Assembly: GCA_029844215.1 (NCBI GenBank)
Contig: JAQGDG010000263.1
Span: 1-64,000 of the forward strand
Direction: 5' to 3'
Origin: Przewalskia tangutica
Lineage: Eukaryota > Streptophyta > Magnoliopsida > Solanales > Solanaceae
Length of the DNA: 64,000 bases
Shown: positions 1 through 10,959 of the stretch, piece after piece
How the letters are laid out: every line of letters begins with the position of its first letter
Position numbering within the stretch: position 1 is the first letter of the stretch
The notes under the pieces: generated by a model
Database searches by the model: none
What the model saw: only the letters and a program-made list of their open reading frames with translations
What the model was told of the DNA's origin: nothing
Position numbers and translations under genes: made by a program

Positions 1-74
1 ACATGGTTAAGTCTAGCCTGCAGCACCACACTTGTCTTCATCTTGGCCATTGGTTGGCACTTTGGATTAAGCCT

Positions 75-82
75 TATAAATA
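75..82 (+). promoter_or_regulatory. LTR TATA box
   Basis: TATAAATA lies in the sequence context shared by all A LTRs, followed about 30 bases on by the conserved stretch around CTTGAGCAATC where transcription would start. In A2 the same box is about 390 bases from the LTR start, so U3 would be short and R-U5 about 3 kb. The role is inferred from position and conservation. Confidence 0.6.
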
Positions 83-984
83 CTCACTTGCTTGAAGCAC
101 TTTCTTAATCCAAAGCTTGAGCAATCTTTCCTAGAGTCTCAAATACTCCCCTCATCTTGTTTGCTCGTCCAGCCCATCACCCTTTGAGAAGGCCACTTGG
201 CCGAGAGCCTCACCTCACGGCACTGTGGTGGCCACTTCTTGAGGTACCCCACAACCTCAGTTGTTTCATCATAATACCCCTTGTTGTAGTATAGAAATAC
301 TCTCTGAATATTGTTATAATGCCCCAAATACATGCTTGGCCAAAATACCTTGTAGTATTCCCAAGAGTTACTGCAACACATATCAAAAGCCAGGAAAATA
401 CTATTATACATCTTTGTACACTAAACCCAGAAACCCTAAGGAAAACCTTCATAGTCGGTTGAAGTGTTAAGTAGAGAGATTACGTAGAACTTCCAATGGT
501 TGTTTAGAGCGGGTTGGAGCACTCGGAGTAGGAGCTTAACGTTGCTTTCGTGAAGCTGACGTTATACTTGGATAATTTTTGGGCTGCGTCGAGGTAAACC
601 TGGCATTTACTATCCTTCTATTGTAATTGGAAATTACATGCGTCGTAAATAGTAAAATGAATATAAGATTCATAGAAGAGAGAATTGAACTATAATAGAA
701 GGATATTCTGAGAAAGGATTGAGCTGAAATCACTTGAGAAGAATGCAAGTAGAAGTTAAAGCGTACTTACAGTAGCCATTTGTATTCTGATGGGCCCGTA
801 ACCTTTATTGGATTTGAATGTTTGCAAGTAGCGTGTACTCACTTAGAAAGGTGAACAAGGCTAAGCCCGGGTTATGGCGTGAGGTGAGCGTTGGTTGCTT
901 TTAGCATGGTCGATAATGTCGTCGCGGTATGTGATTCTTCTATACTCTTTACCATGATATTTTAAAGGAAGATATATATAATCA

Positions 985-1165
985 TGCAATATCTTTTGAC
1001 TAAAGCTTTGAATAATATATAATCTGATGAGCGTCGTGTGCTAATTGAACATCGGTTGAGCTGGCAATGTCTTTTGACTTAAGCTTCAGAACTAATATAT
1101 GAGTGCGGTAGACGTCGTATGCTAATTGAAGCGTGGTTAATCGTGATATCTTTTTGACTTAAGCT
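985..1165 (+). repeat. Tandem repeat of about 75 bp, 3 units, in LTR A
   Basis: Units begin near GGCAATGTCTTTTGACTTAA and carry GGCGTCGTGTGCTAATTGA. The same three-unit array occurs in the other A LTRs. This copy is the most degraded of the four. Confidence 0.8.
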
Positions 1166-2130
1166 GAATAACAAGAAACTTGAAGTATGTCACAAGAGTT
1201 AAGAAACCATTTTGAAGAAAATTAACACTTGGTTTTAAAAGGTTTTAAAAAGAGTTATACTAGCTTTATGGGGAGTTAAGGTATAACGTCTTAAGAGAGT
1301 AAAGAAAATGGTTTCTTGATTTTAGAAGTTAGAGACTTGATCTTATAAGATAAGAGACTTAACCGATAAATGAATATATGAGTTTTGTGTGAAACCTCAT
1401 TTGTGAGTAATGAAGTCGCGTGGTTTTTTAAAAAAGAATAATGTTTCTTGATTTTGGAATCCAGAATGTGTATCGACAAACCAGCACTGCAGCGTTAATA
1501 AATGAAAATGTATTGAATAATGAAGTATTATTAAAACATTAGATACCTCATCTGTAGAAGCTAGATGAGACAAAATGATATTACATTTTCTAGATCATGG
1601 TGCTTAATAAGATTGATTATGAACAAGAATAACCTACTCACCTATGGCATATGTTACTCAATTGTTTTAAAAGAGATTTAAGACATTGAACTATGAAACT
1701 TTTCAGAAAGAGACTTGCGTAATTGAAATTAGGCAAACTGGAACTTTAGGGAAAAGAAGGGCATTGTGTTGTCTTAAAATGGTTTAAAACATAAAAGTGT
1801 TATATGAAGCTTTATGGGAAGTTGGTTATAACGACTTTATGAAAACAAAGAAGGGTTTATCATTGGGTTTTAATGCTTGGTAACTTGACTTTAAAAGAAG
1901 TGTTTTGGTCTAAAAAAGAAGGCATGGTATTGCCTTAATTGGTTTTAAAGGAAAGTATGGAAGTTGTTTTGGTTTACTTAAAAAATGTAGAGTCACTCTA
2001 TTTTTATACTACGAATTATCGGGTGACTTTATAAAAGGAATAGATCTCTTTAAAAGGAATTTAACGTCGTAATACTTTAGAGTTAAAACCGGACTTTGGC
2101 ATAAAATGAAAGTACTTTGAGTTGTGTATA

Positions 2131-2222
2131 ACTTGCCTATGCTTGTTGTTGTGAAACTTGCCTATGCTTGTTGTTGTGAAACTTACTATGCTTGTTTTTG
2201 TGAAACTTGCCTATGCTTGTGC
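2131..2222 (+). repeat. 25-bp tandem repeat, 4 units
   Basis: Units read CTTGCCTATGCTTGTTGTTG plus a short tail. Three or four units occur at the matching position of every A LTR and, reversed, in both D LTRs. This shows that the A and D LTRs share an ancestor. Confidence 0.9.
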
Positions 2223-2372
2223 TGATAGCCTTTGTTGTGCAAGAATTGTGTTTCTATACTACGCGTCTCGATGGAGGGTCGGTTGACTTGTTGAGAACTT
2301 ACTTGGAGCGTGCGGCGGTAGCGGAGAAATTCCGCAGATGCGTTCCTGTTGATATTGTTACTTTTGCTAAGC

Positions 2373-2650
2373 GCTTTGGACATCGCGACCACGATCGTGG
2401 CGCGGTGTCTTCCATTTTGATTGCCACCTATTTGTTTCCTTTGGACATCGCTTGACACGATCGTAGCGCTGCGGGTATCTTCCATTTGGAATCTTTGTCT
2501 TATTGTTTCCTTTGGACATCACCGACCACGATCGTGGCGCTGCGGGTATCTTCCATTTGGAATGTTGTCTTAGTGTTTCCGCACTGGACATCACGACACG
2601 ATGCGTAGCGCAGGGTATGCTCCCATTTGGATTCTTTGTCTTGTGGCTAT
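2373..2650 (+). repeat. Tandem repeat of about 69 bp with palindromic core
   Basis: There are four units, each opening with TTGGACATC and followed by a core such as CCACGATCGTGG, a perfect 12-base palindrome. Spacing is 66-71 bases. The same array is present in all four A LTRs. Confidence 0.85.
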
Positions 2651-3304
2651 CGTATCATAAGCTATGGCAGCGTGATGAGGAAGGAATTCCACAGACACGA
2701 GTGATGATTTGGAGCGTGAGTCACGACTTGATATAGTTGTTTATTTGTTTATTGTCTTTGTGGTTTGGTTATCATACATATCTTACGCTTTATATAGGCT
2801 GCTATGATTTCATTTCTGATATTTCTGAGTTTCACATACCAATTTTGGTACTGTATGCCTGCCGACCTCCTTGGGGGCTAGTTTATCTTATGCGCGAGTA
2901 GAGAAGTACATGTCGGTATCGATCCGTGTTTAGGATCTGCGTTTGATTATTGGGAAGCTCAGTTCCGTCGGAGGCTTATCTTTGGTATGTTACCACACAG
3001 TGCTGTATGTTCTTTATGCGTTCGAGGGGTATGGCGGGAGAGCCGTCGGACAATGTCAAGTCATAGTTGTTATGTATAAATCTTAGAAGTGCAGCCTTTT
3101 GTGGGTAGGGTTGTAATGATTGTAACTGTTCAAATGTGTATATATATATATATGTTGAAAGGCAACCGTTTTGGTTGGGCTGTTTTCTTTAATATTGATC
3201 CATGTCTTTTTGCATGTTTAAGTTTTATTTGCTGGTTTTCTCGATGTTGTATCACTAGGGTGCAGGGTAAGGCACGATCCAGGCGAGGTTGGTCGTGACA
3301 AAAG

Positions 3305-3318
3305 TGAAGTATCGAAGC
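3305..3318 (+). other. Primer binding site of A1 (degenerate)
   Basis: It sits four bases after the LTR end and resembles TGGTATCAGAGC, the complement of the initiator-Met tRNA 3' end. Here the site has an inserted base and reads TATCGAAGC in place of TATCAGAGC. The alteration at CAG matches the window-wide CNG pattern. Confidence 0.75.
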
Positions 3319-3507
3319 GATTAATCCTCGGAAAGTGTCTGAACCGTGTCTAGTAGAGTCTTGATTATCGGTGTGTTGTGCACCACATCTATGTCGAGGA
3401 GGCTATAGGACATTTAGGATTGGTTTCCATTCTTCTATTCACGAATCGTGCCTTGAGAGGCATGTGATAAGTTGAACCCCTCTGGCGTATTCCTTTCCCT
3501 TACGATT

Positions 3508-5153
3508 ATGCCTCGCGTAAGGTAACGAGCGAGCAGGCAAGGCGGCGAGGAGGCTGCTAGTAGGATACTGAGAGAATCGCAGTACGAGGCGCACGGTCAA
3601 GTACTGAGATAGTACTTGAATGGCGGGATTTTGCGACTCACGCGGCACCAGTGAGTTTAGAGCGCGGCGGTGGGCTGCTGAGACGCTCTGATACACAGGC
3701 CTCCGGTCCCACAGCTGAAGCCGGATGAGAAATAAATTACAGAGATGGCGATTCTGGCGAGTCGTGGCAGAATGAGAGATAGGTGAATCACGGCAATTCG
3801 ATCCGATAGCACCGTAGTTCACGAAGCGAGCGGTTTGAGGCTCTGGGATTTTACGAGATGTAACCCACGCGAGTTTTATAGGTGAGGCACGAGGATGATC
3901 CGCAGGGATTCATCAAGCGATTCTGACCGAGATCATGAGAGTGATCAAAGGCATCGGAGACCGAGTCGGTAGTCTGAGTGCGCATCATTTGCGTGATCTG
4001 CGCGATCGTGGTTGTCGTGGGAGATCGGGAGAGAATGCACTTCCATTTATTTTGGGGACGAGTTCTCAAGGCATTTCTTGCACACTTTGCCTCGCGGATG
4101 GGGAGGGATCGGGACGACAGATTTTTGGTGTTGCGGCTAAGCAGGCGTGCACAGTTGAAGTACAATGTGGAGTTCGACTCATTGGCAGATACTTCCGCGT
4201 GGTAGCTAGTATGGAGGATCAGGTGCACCGATATATGTTACAGGGCTCGATGATTACCTGAGCGGTTGTTGGGTGTAGCTCTTCGGTAGGGCATGGACAT
4301 TGCCGCATGCGGGCTTATGCACTTGGAGGTGAGGCGGGAAATCGGCGGAATGACGAGTCGTGAGAAGAGGCGTAGCGAGGGTCGCTGGTGACTTTCGAGG
4401 CGGACCGCCTCGTGAGACTAGTTATGCGCCTCCGCGATCTGAGTGGTCCTCGCAATCTTGAGGAGAGAATGCGCTTCGGTATTTGGGGCCCGAGTTCTCA
4501 AAGGCATTTCTTGCACACTTCTTGCCTCCACGGATGAGGAGGGCTCGGTAACAGATTTTTGGTGTTGCGGCGAGCAGGCGTCTGGTTCGGGAAGTCTGAT
4601 GTGAGTTCGACTCATTGGCGATGCGTCCCAGCGTTAGTAGCTAGTATGGAGGATCGAGTGCACCGATATATTCTGAGGGCTCGATGATTACCTGGAAGGT
4701 TGTTCGGGTGTAGCTCTTGATAGGGCATGGACATTGCGCGTCGGGCTTATGCGCTTGGAGGTGAGGCGGAGAAATCGCGGAATGACGAGAGTCGTGCGAA
4801 GAGGCGAGCAGCGAGTCGCTGGTGACTTTCGGCGGACGCCTCGTGACGAACTAGTTATGCGCCTCGCCCGATCTGAGTGGTCCTCGCAATCTTGGGGCAT
4901 CCAGTGTAGGGAGGCGGTCGGGGCTCGAGGTTGAATTTTCGGGAGAAGCGAGGTGTTAGCCAGGTGAAGCCACCCTACCTCGTTGTGACCGTGTAGTAGA
5001 CTCGCGATGGGGAGTGTCGTGCTAGTCAGAGTTTGTTTTACATGCGACCAGCGAGGCCATTTAGGGCTGTCGGAGCCAGTGTGGTAGGATAACCTGAAGG
5101 ATCGATTGCGGGTTCTTCACCTTCCATAGCTTGAGCGGGATGTTCATACACAT
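3508..5153 (+). pseudogene. gag: Gypsy gag of A1, broken and interrupted by D
   Basis: The start is ATG at 3508 (ATGCCTCGCGTAA), the place of the conserved MPPRK start of this family with one C missing. A capsid segment recognisable as DDPQEFIKRF lies near 3890-3920, and later blocks resemble FLAHF, EYNVEFDSLA and MEDRVHRY. A CX2CX4HX4C zinc knuckle remnant (CFTC, then QRGH) lies near 5032-5072. The reading frame changes many times through 1-2 base indels, several of them at CNG sites. The middle of the gene is duplicated in tandem. Element D enters just after the zinc knuckle, and the Gly/Arg-rich tail resumes at 14689. No reverse transcriptase, protease or integrase follows. Confidence 0.88.
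4031..4900 (+). repeat. Tandem duplication of about 433 bp inside gag
   Basis: GAGAATGC..CTTC followed by GAGTTCTCAAGGCATTTC occurs at 4031 and again at 4464. Each unit ends in GATCTGAGTGGTCCTC (near 4436 and 4872). The two units encode the same part of capsid. The same duplication is present in A2, so it predates the separation of the copies. Element D has a single unit. Confidence 0.85.
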
Positions 5154-8100
5154 TATAACGCCGAACCGGGCAAATCAACAGTGCCTTACCCGGGCACCCT
5201 AGTGATACAACATCGAGAAAACCAGCGGAAAATAAAACATGAATCATGAAACAAGAGATATAATAAATAAGCAGGCCAACCAAAGCGGTTGCCTCGGTAT
5301 ATATAAAACACGAGCAGTTTAATCCTTTTACAACCACGCAATGCAGCGATCTACGAGACCTAAGATTTATACAACAACTATGGCGGAGGGGCCCGCCATA
5401 CCTGAGCGTCAGAACTTACAGACTCGGTAACATGCAAAGATAAGCCTCAGGCCGGGCGGAGCTTCCCAAAATCTTTGAAATGAGATCCTCGCGGGGATCG
5501 GCGGTAGATGTACCTCTACTGCGGCGTGAGCGGCCCGAAGGAGTCGATCTGGCAGTACCAAGTATGTGAAGCGTAAATCAGTAAATGAAATCATAATAGT
5601 CTATATAAAGCGGAGACATGTATGATGACCAAACTACGATATAACATATAACGATTACATCAAGAGAGGACTCGCCTCCAAATTATCACTCGTGCGTGGA
5701 ATTTCTTCCGCGCTTCTGGCGTGATTTATGATATAACCATACCAAGATTATACATGAACACCATGTCCCACTGTGTTATAAAAACCGTCTGGACAAGTAT
5801 AACTACGAGATCCGGCCGTACCAATAATACAATGCAGCAAAACCACGGCCGTCTGGGGCAAGTGCGGCCGACTCAGGATACCAAGGCGGTCGCGGTGGCC
5901 GGGCAAATCTGAGGGTGACCACCGGGGACCAAGGCCGTATCACGAAACCGTCACTATCTTGAGCGGGGCAAGTCACGGTGACTACGAGATACGAGGCGAA
6001 TCGGTCGCGAGGCGGGGCAAATGCGACCGACCACGGATACCGGTAGACGATGAAACCTCATGGAGAGCTAGTCCATGGAATAACACTATCAGCGGAGCAT
6101 ACGTGGAATTCTCCATCAGCCCGACATGTCAAGTAAGTTCTCAACAAGTCGTGGCCTCTGTCGAGAGAGCGGTATCTGAAATACCACTTGCAACAAAGGC
6201 TATCATCACAAGCATAGGCAAGTTTCACAACAACAAGCATAGGCAAGTTTCACAACAACAAGCATAGGCAAGTTTCACGCAACTCAAAGTACTTTCATTT
6301 TATGCCAAAGTCAGGGTTTGACCACAAGTACTACGTGCGTTAAGTTCTTTTAAAGAGATCCATTACTTATTAAAGTCACCCGATACGTAGTATTAGAATG
6401 ACCAACCCACGTTCCTTTTCAAAATCAAGTAACATTCTTTTCCTAAGTTCGGTTTGCCTAGTTTGATTACTCGAAAGCTTCTCATTTTCAAATGGTTTCA
6501 TGGTTCATAAACTTAATCACTTGATTCCGTTTTAGAACAATTGAGTAATATAAGTCTCACGTGAGAGTAGGTTATTCTTGTTTACAACATTCTTATTCAC
6601 AGTGACCGTGATCTAGAAAATGTAATATCATTTTGTCTCATCTTAGTTTCTATGCGGATGGAGGTTTCTCTGGTTTTAATACAATTCATCATTATTCAAT
6701 ACATTTTCCTTTATTACTGCGGTGGTGCGTCGATACGTTACGATTTCGAAATCGGTAAAACATTATCCTTTAAATAAAACCAAGTACTCATTACTCACGA
6801 ATGAGGTTTCACACAAACATCCATATTAAAACAAATAAGTTAAGTCTCTTATCTTATAAGATCAAGTCTCTTAACTTAACATCAGTAAACCATTTTCTTT
6901 ACCTCTCTTAAGACATTATACTAACTCCCCATCAAGCTAGTATAACTCTTTTTAAAACCTTTAAAACCAAGTGTTACTCTCCTTCAAAACGATTTAGAAA
7001 TCTTTTGAAATACATCAAGTTCTTTATTATAACTAGCAGTTATAATTCACATCGATTACCTTTTAAAACCACAAAGTATTTTCTTACCTACATAAAAGTT
7101 ATAACCAACTTCCCATAAAGCGTTATAACACTTTTATGTTTTAAGAACAATCAAACACGATTAACACGTATGCGTCTGCCGTGCTACATAGTTCACATAT
7201 CATGCTAGAAGAGATAGGAAGAGGTTCACATACCTCGCGACGATTTATCGACATAAGCAAAATGCTCCAAGTACTACAACGCACTAGCCCTTTCCACTCC
7301 TCGAGTAGAATCGCTACTCTTAGTACTTTTACCTATAAAGGTCACAACCGTCTATTAACCCCAACACAAAAGTTTCTATCTTTCTATAGAAAATTCGGCG
7401 CACCTCACTTGACGTAAATCTCTCTACTATCGGTCGGCTACAAGCCAACCGGGGTTAACACGTCTAACGGGCGCGTACAATTCTACACAAGTCTCTTGTA
7501 CGATCTATGTAAATACATTCGATTCGATTCTTTATTCTTCGGGCTTAAGTCAAAAGACATTGCCATAATACTAAGTATAGTTCCATATATAGTATCTTCA
7601 ACTATATATCTAACAAACATGTAATTTCCAATTCTGATAGAGACAAGATAATTACCTCGATAAGCCCAAAATTATCCAAGTTATAATGTCGATCACGAGC
7701 AAGGTTTAGCTCACTCCAGCGCTCAAACCACTCAAACAACCCTTAGAAGTTCTAACCAACCTGCTCACATCTTGACCAACTATGAAGATTTCCTTAGGGT
7801 TTGGTTTGAGACTAAAAGGACAAAGGTAGTATTTCAGGACTCTCAAAGAGGTATCTTTGGAATACTACAAGGCACAAGGCTAAGGTATTTTGGGCATTAT
7901 AACAATACTAGGAGTATTTCTATACCACAACAAGGGTATTATCGAAAACAACTAGGCTGGGGTACCCCAGCCAAGCCTCGCTCAAAGGGGGCCTCTACCA
8001 AAGCTCCACAAAAGGGGAGGAGGGCTTTGGACGATTTCAACTCACAAAGGGAGAGATTTCAAGACTTGGAAAAGATTTTGGATGAAGAAAGTTCATCAAC

Positions 8101-8843
8101 TAAGGGTATTTATAGCAAACCCAAATGCCAACCAATGGCGAATCAAGCCATATGCGAGGCAAGTGTAAGGCCTTGATCAAGCCAAGTGCACCCTAACCCT
8201 ACTCCACAAAACATGGCACAAGACAAGCCACAAAACAAGGCCAAAACAAGGCACAAAACAAGGAACCAATAGGGCCAGCGTGAGCCACAAAGATCGCCAA
8301 TTCGTGAACCACCTCTTCCACTTGGGCGTACTTGCTTCCAATGTGAGGTGACATGTCACCCTCCGTTGGTCCAAAATGTTTCGTCTCTCGGAAAAATCAT
8401 AAAAATACAAAGCGACATAGCGGAATTTTCCTCTGCGGCGTGGAAACGTTTAGGTGAAAGCGACTCTAGTCGGCACTTGTGCTTAAATGTAACTGGCCAA
8501 GCCACCTGGCGGGGTGACACGTGTCACCTCCTGCAGCCCTAAAAAGCGTCTTTCTAAAAATATCCACAATGGCCAAAATCTAAAAACAAAGTGGGCCCCA
8601 CAAAAGCGTAAATTTCTCCGTGGGCCCAGTGACCATTCAGAAAATAAAATTCCATAATTCTCTAATATTCGGGAAGTCGAATACCAAATCGGGAATCCAA
8701 TTCCCATTAACGAACCTTTTTCTTCACAAATAGCGGAAACTTTTAGTGAAAACTCACATCTTTCTTTCCTTTCAAAAATTTCTGTATTACACTCAAATGC
8801 GTCGTCGTCCTCACATACATACCTGCAACAAGCGGGTATAACA
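5154..8843 (-). repeat. D 3' LTR
   Basis: On the plus strand it begins TATAACGCC (the other copy begins TGTAACGCC) and ends GGGTATAACA, which is TGTTATACCC on the element strand. It contains the 25-bp repeat reversed at 6207-6279, a set of four or so GGGGCAAGT-led units of about 50-60 bp at 5855-6050, and a TATAAATA box at 8107-8114 (minus). The short ORFs inside are not conserved between the two LTRs as proteins and are not genes. Confidence 0.92.
8107..8114 (-). promoter_or_regulatory. LTR TATA box (D 3' LTR)
   Basis: TATAAATA on the minus strand, in the same place as in the other LTR families. The matching box of the D 5' LTR is at 13937-13944. Confidence 0.55.
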
Positions 8844-8874
8844 TTCTCCCTCGCCGAAACATTCGTCGAATGTT
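8844..8874 (-). other. D polypurine tract and adjoining hairpin
   Basis: Read on the minus strand, a purine-rich tract ending in GGGAGAA directly abuts the LTR start TGTTATACCC. Just upstream is AACATTCG, one base, CGAATGTT (8858-8874), an 8-bp inverted repeat. The same arrangement is found in A, B, C and E. Confidence 0.75.
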
Positions 8875-9435
8875 CCTTCTCAAGACGGATATCGATGAAG
8901 TTCCTCTAACAAGTTGTCAACGCCACGCAGCCCGCGAAATAACTGGCGTTATCTTCCTTCCTTACTCGTCGTGCCTTCTCGAACACTTGAACTCTCCGTA
9001 TGTACCATACCTCGGTCATTACTTAGTTCGAAAGTCTCTGAGTCACTACCTCGAACTTGGTCATCTTACTAACCTCGAACTTCCTTAAGGCCATTCCGGC
9101 CTTTACGAACGGCTGCAGTCGAGCGCGTCCACGAACTCATCGATGATCATACAAACTTGGGCCTAGCATCCTCGTGACCTACCACAGCGGGACCACCAGA
9201 ACTGGCCCCACCCCAAACCGGGTTCTGGTTTGACCATAAATGGTCCTAAACCCGACCCCGACGCTGACTCTTGTTCCCGATCCGGAACAATCTTACTATT
9301 TCACATCATGAAAGCTACCACTTCCATCTCACACTACCCAAGGACTTACCCTTTTCACTAACCAGGTTTCTAAATCACATTTTAGCACAAAGCTATCCAA
9401 ACATAACATTAAACACATCAACAACATAAACAAAA
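8875..9435 (-). other. D non-coding region between gag and 3' LTR
   Basis: No intact ORF. It contains a block (about 9060-9215) that matches segments of A1, A2, B and C in element-sense orientation, including a phrase readable as VTRxLGPSL. The remainder matches the 14760-15480 region of A1 more loosely. The function is unknown. Confidence 0.6.
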
Positions 9436-9438
9436 CTC

Positions 9439-10756
9439 TAGAGGTTAAGGATATACAGAAACTAGGCGGTTCAGGCCGCTAAGCGGGAACTCCACCGCGA
9501 CCTCTGGGGCCTTAGGTGTCACGAACATCTGCTGGCTACGGAAGGTGAAGAACCCTAGCTGCTCTAGTAGTCCATGCTATCCTACCAGTGCTACCCACAG
9601 TCGGACGATCTCTTGCCGGATAGCCTGTTGGCGCCAAAAATAACAATCTCAGAGTTAGTCGACACCTCCTTATGAAGCTTTCCTGGCGGCCACACGAGAC
9701 AAGGGCAACCTCATCGCGAGCACTCCTGCTCCACGAAAATCTGAAACACAGGAGCCCAGGCACTGCTCTGAATATCTGAAGGTCGAAAGGCATGGAGGAC
9801 CACTCTGTCTTGTGAGGTACATAACTAGTCTGCTGTGAGGCGGTCGCCTCGAAAATCACCAAAGGACCTGCTGTTCGGCCTCTTACTGTGACTTTGGTCA
9901 TTCCGTCGATTTATCCGCTCCTCACATCCAAGTGTATACGCTGCGTGCGGCAATGTCCATGCCCGGCTGAAGAGCTACGCCCGAACAACTCTCTGCAAGG
10001 CAATCATCGAGCCCTGTAACATATCGGTGCACTCGATCCTCCATACTAGCTACTAACGCGGGGACGTACCGGGCCAATGAGTCGAACTCCACATTGTACT
10101 CCCGAACCGTACGCCCGTTCTGCCGTAACACCAAAAATCTGTCGGCCGAGCCCTCTCATCCGGGAGGCAAGAAATGTGCAAGAAAGGCCTCACGAGAACT
10201 CGTTCCATACCGCTGGAAGTGCATGCTCTCCCACTGGACAGCTCCGAGAATCAAACCCCGATCATTGCGGTATCACGCAGTTGATGTGAACCTAGGGCCA
10301 CCGACTCGATCTCCGATGCCTTGATCACTCTCATGATCCGCTGTAACTGTCGGATGAACTCCTGCGGATCATCCTCAGGCCTCGACCCATAAAACTCTGG
10401 CGGCCTACAACTCAGAAAATCCCGAAGCCTCGAACTATCTGATCTAGGGTGAACCACTGGTGCTACTGGAACTGCGTGTCGGCCTATCCTCAAGTCAGCC
10501 TGACCACGGCCGTTAATCGGGCCCGCTCCTTGTAACTCATCTCCTCTGCTCCGGTGCGGGTGAGGCTCAGTCTTGTAGTCTCATCGACCCGCTGCTGCGG
10601 CTCTAAACTCTCTTTGGTCTTTGGCGGCGTCGTGAAACCCGCCGTCGAAGCACAACCTCAGTCTTGTGCGGGCTGCGCCCTCGTACTCCTCTGTATCTCA
10701 CTAGCGGCACCCTCGGCCGCCTTGCCGCCGGGCTCGGTTGCCTTGCGCGGAGGCAT
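9439..10756 (-). pseudogene. gag: Gypsy gag of element D
   Basis: The ATG at 10756 opens ATGCCTCCGCGCAAG (MPPRK). A clear Retrotrans_gag capsid follows: FYGSRPEDDPQEFIRQLQRI at about 10395-10335, then the frame with GRTVREYNVEFDSLARYVPA and MEDRVHRYVTGLDD at 10134-9922. A worn zinc knuckle (CGRQ..FIRRC) lies near 9700-9670, and an Arg/Gly-rich tail ends near 9440. Gag builds the virus-like particle in which the RNA is packaged. The gene needs at least three frame changes to be read through. It has only one copy of the capsid segment that is duplicated in A. No protease or reverse transcriptase follows it. Confidence 0.88.
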
Positions 10757-10945
10757 AAGCGGTAAAAAGCGAGATACGTCGGAGGGTCCGACTTACAACA
10801 CGACTCTAAGGCACGATCTCGGAATGAGAAGAATGAAACCAATCCTAAATGTCCTGCGACCTCACGATTATAGATGTGGTGCACAACACATCGATAATCA
10901 AGACTCTACTAGACCGCAGTGCATAGACACTTTCCGAGATTAAGC

Positions 10946-10956
10946 GCTCGATACCA
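10946..10956 (-). other. Primer binding site of D
   Basis: TGGTATCGAGC on the minus strand, three bases inside the 5' LTR. It matches the initiator-Met tRNA site except that CAG has become CG. The leader between it and gag (10757-10945) is non-coding. Confidence 0.85.
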
Positions 10957-10959
10957 CTT

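Larger units (their letters stand above)
1..3300 (+). mobile_element. Element A1: 5' LTR, left end outside window
   Basis: This LTR lies in the same orientation as the A2 LTRs at 52296-55792 and 58453-61911 and aligns to them from about 320 bases inside the LTR. It ends in GGTCGTGACA at 3300 and is followed by a primer site and gag, which makes it the 5' LTR. It holds a TATA box near its start, three tandem arrays and an AT microsatellite at about 3138-3152. No protein is encoded. Many small differences from the A2 copies sit at CNG triplets. Confidence 0.92.

Noticed and set aside
1..3300. Duplicate LTRs as independent solo LTRs
   Set aside because: Each is paired by primer site, gag or polypurine tract with an internal region, so they belong to whole elements.
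3439..3822. Long minus-strand frames over gag (3439-3822, 3851-4228) as antisense genes
   Set aside because: They are shadows of gag on the plus strand; the equivalent frames in A2 are broken differently and no domain is recognised.
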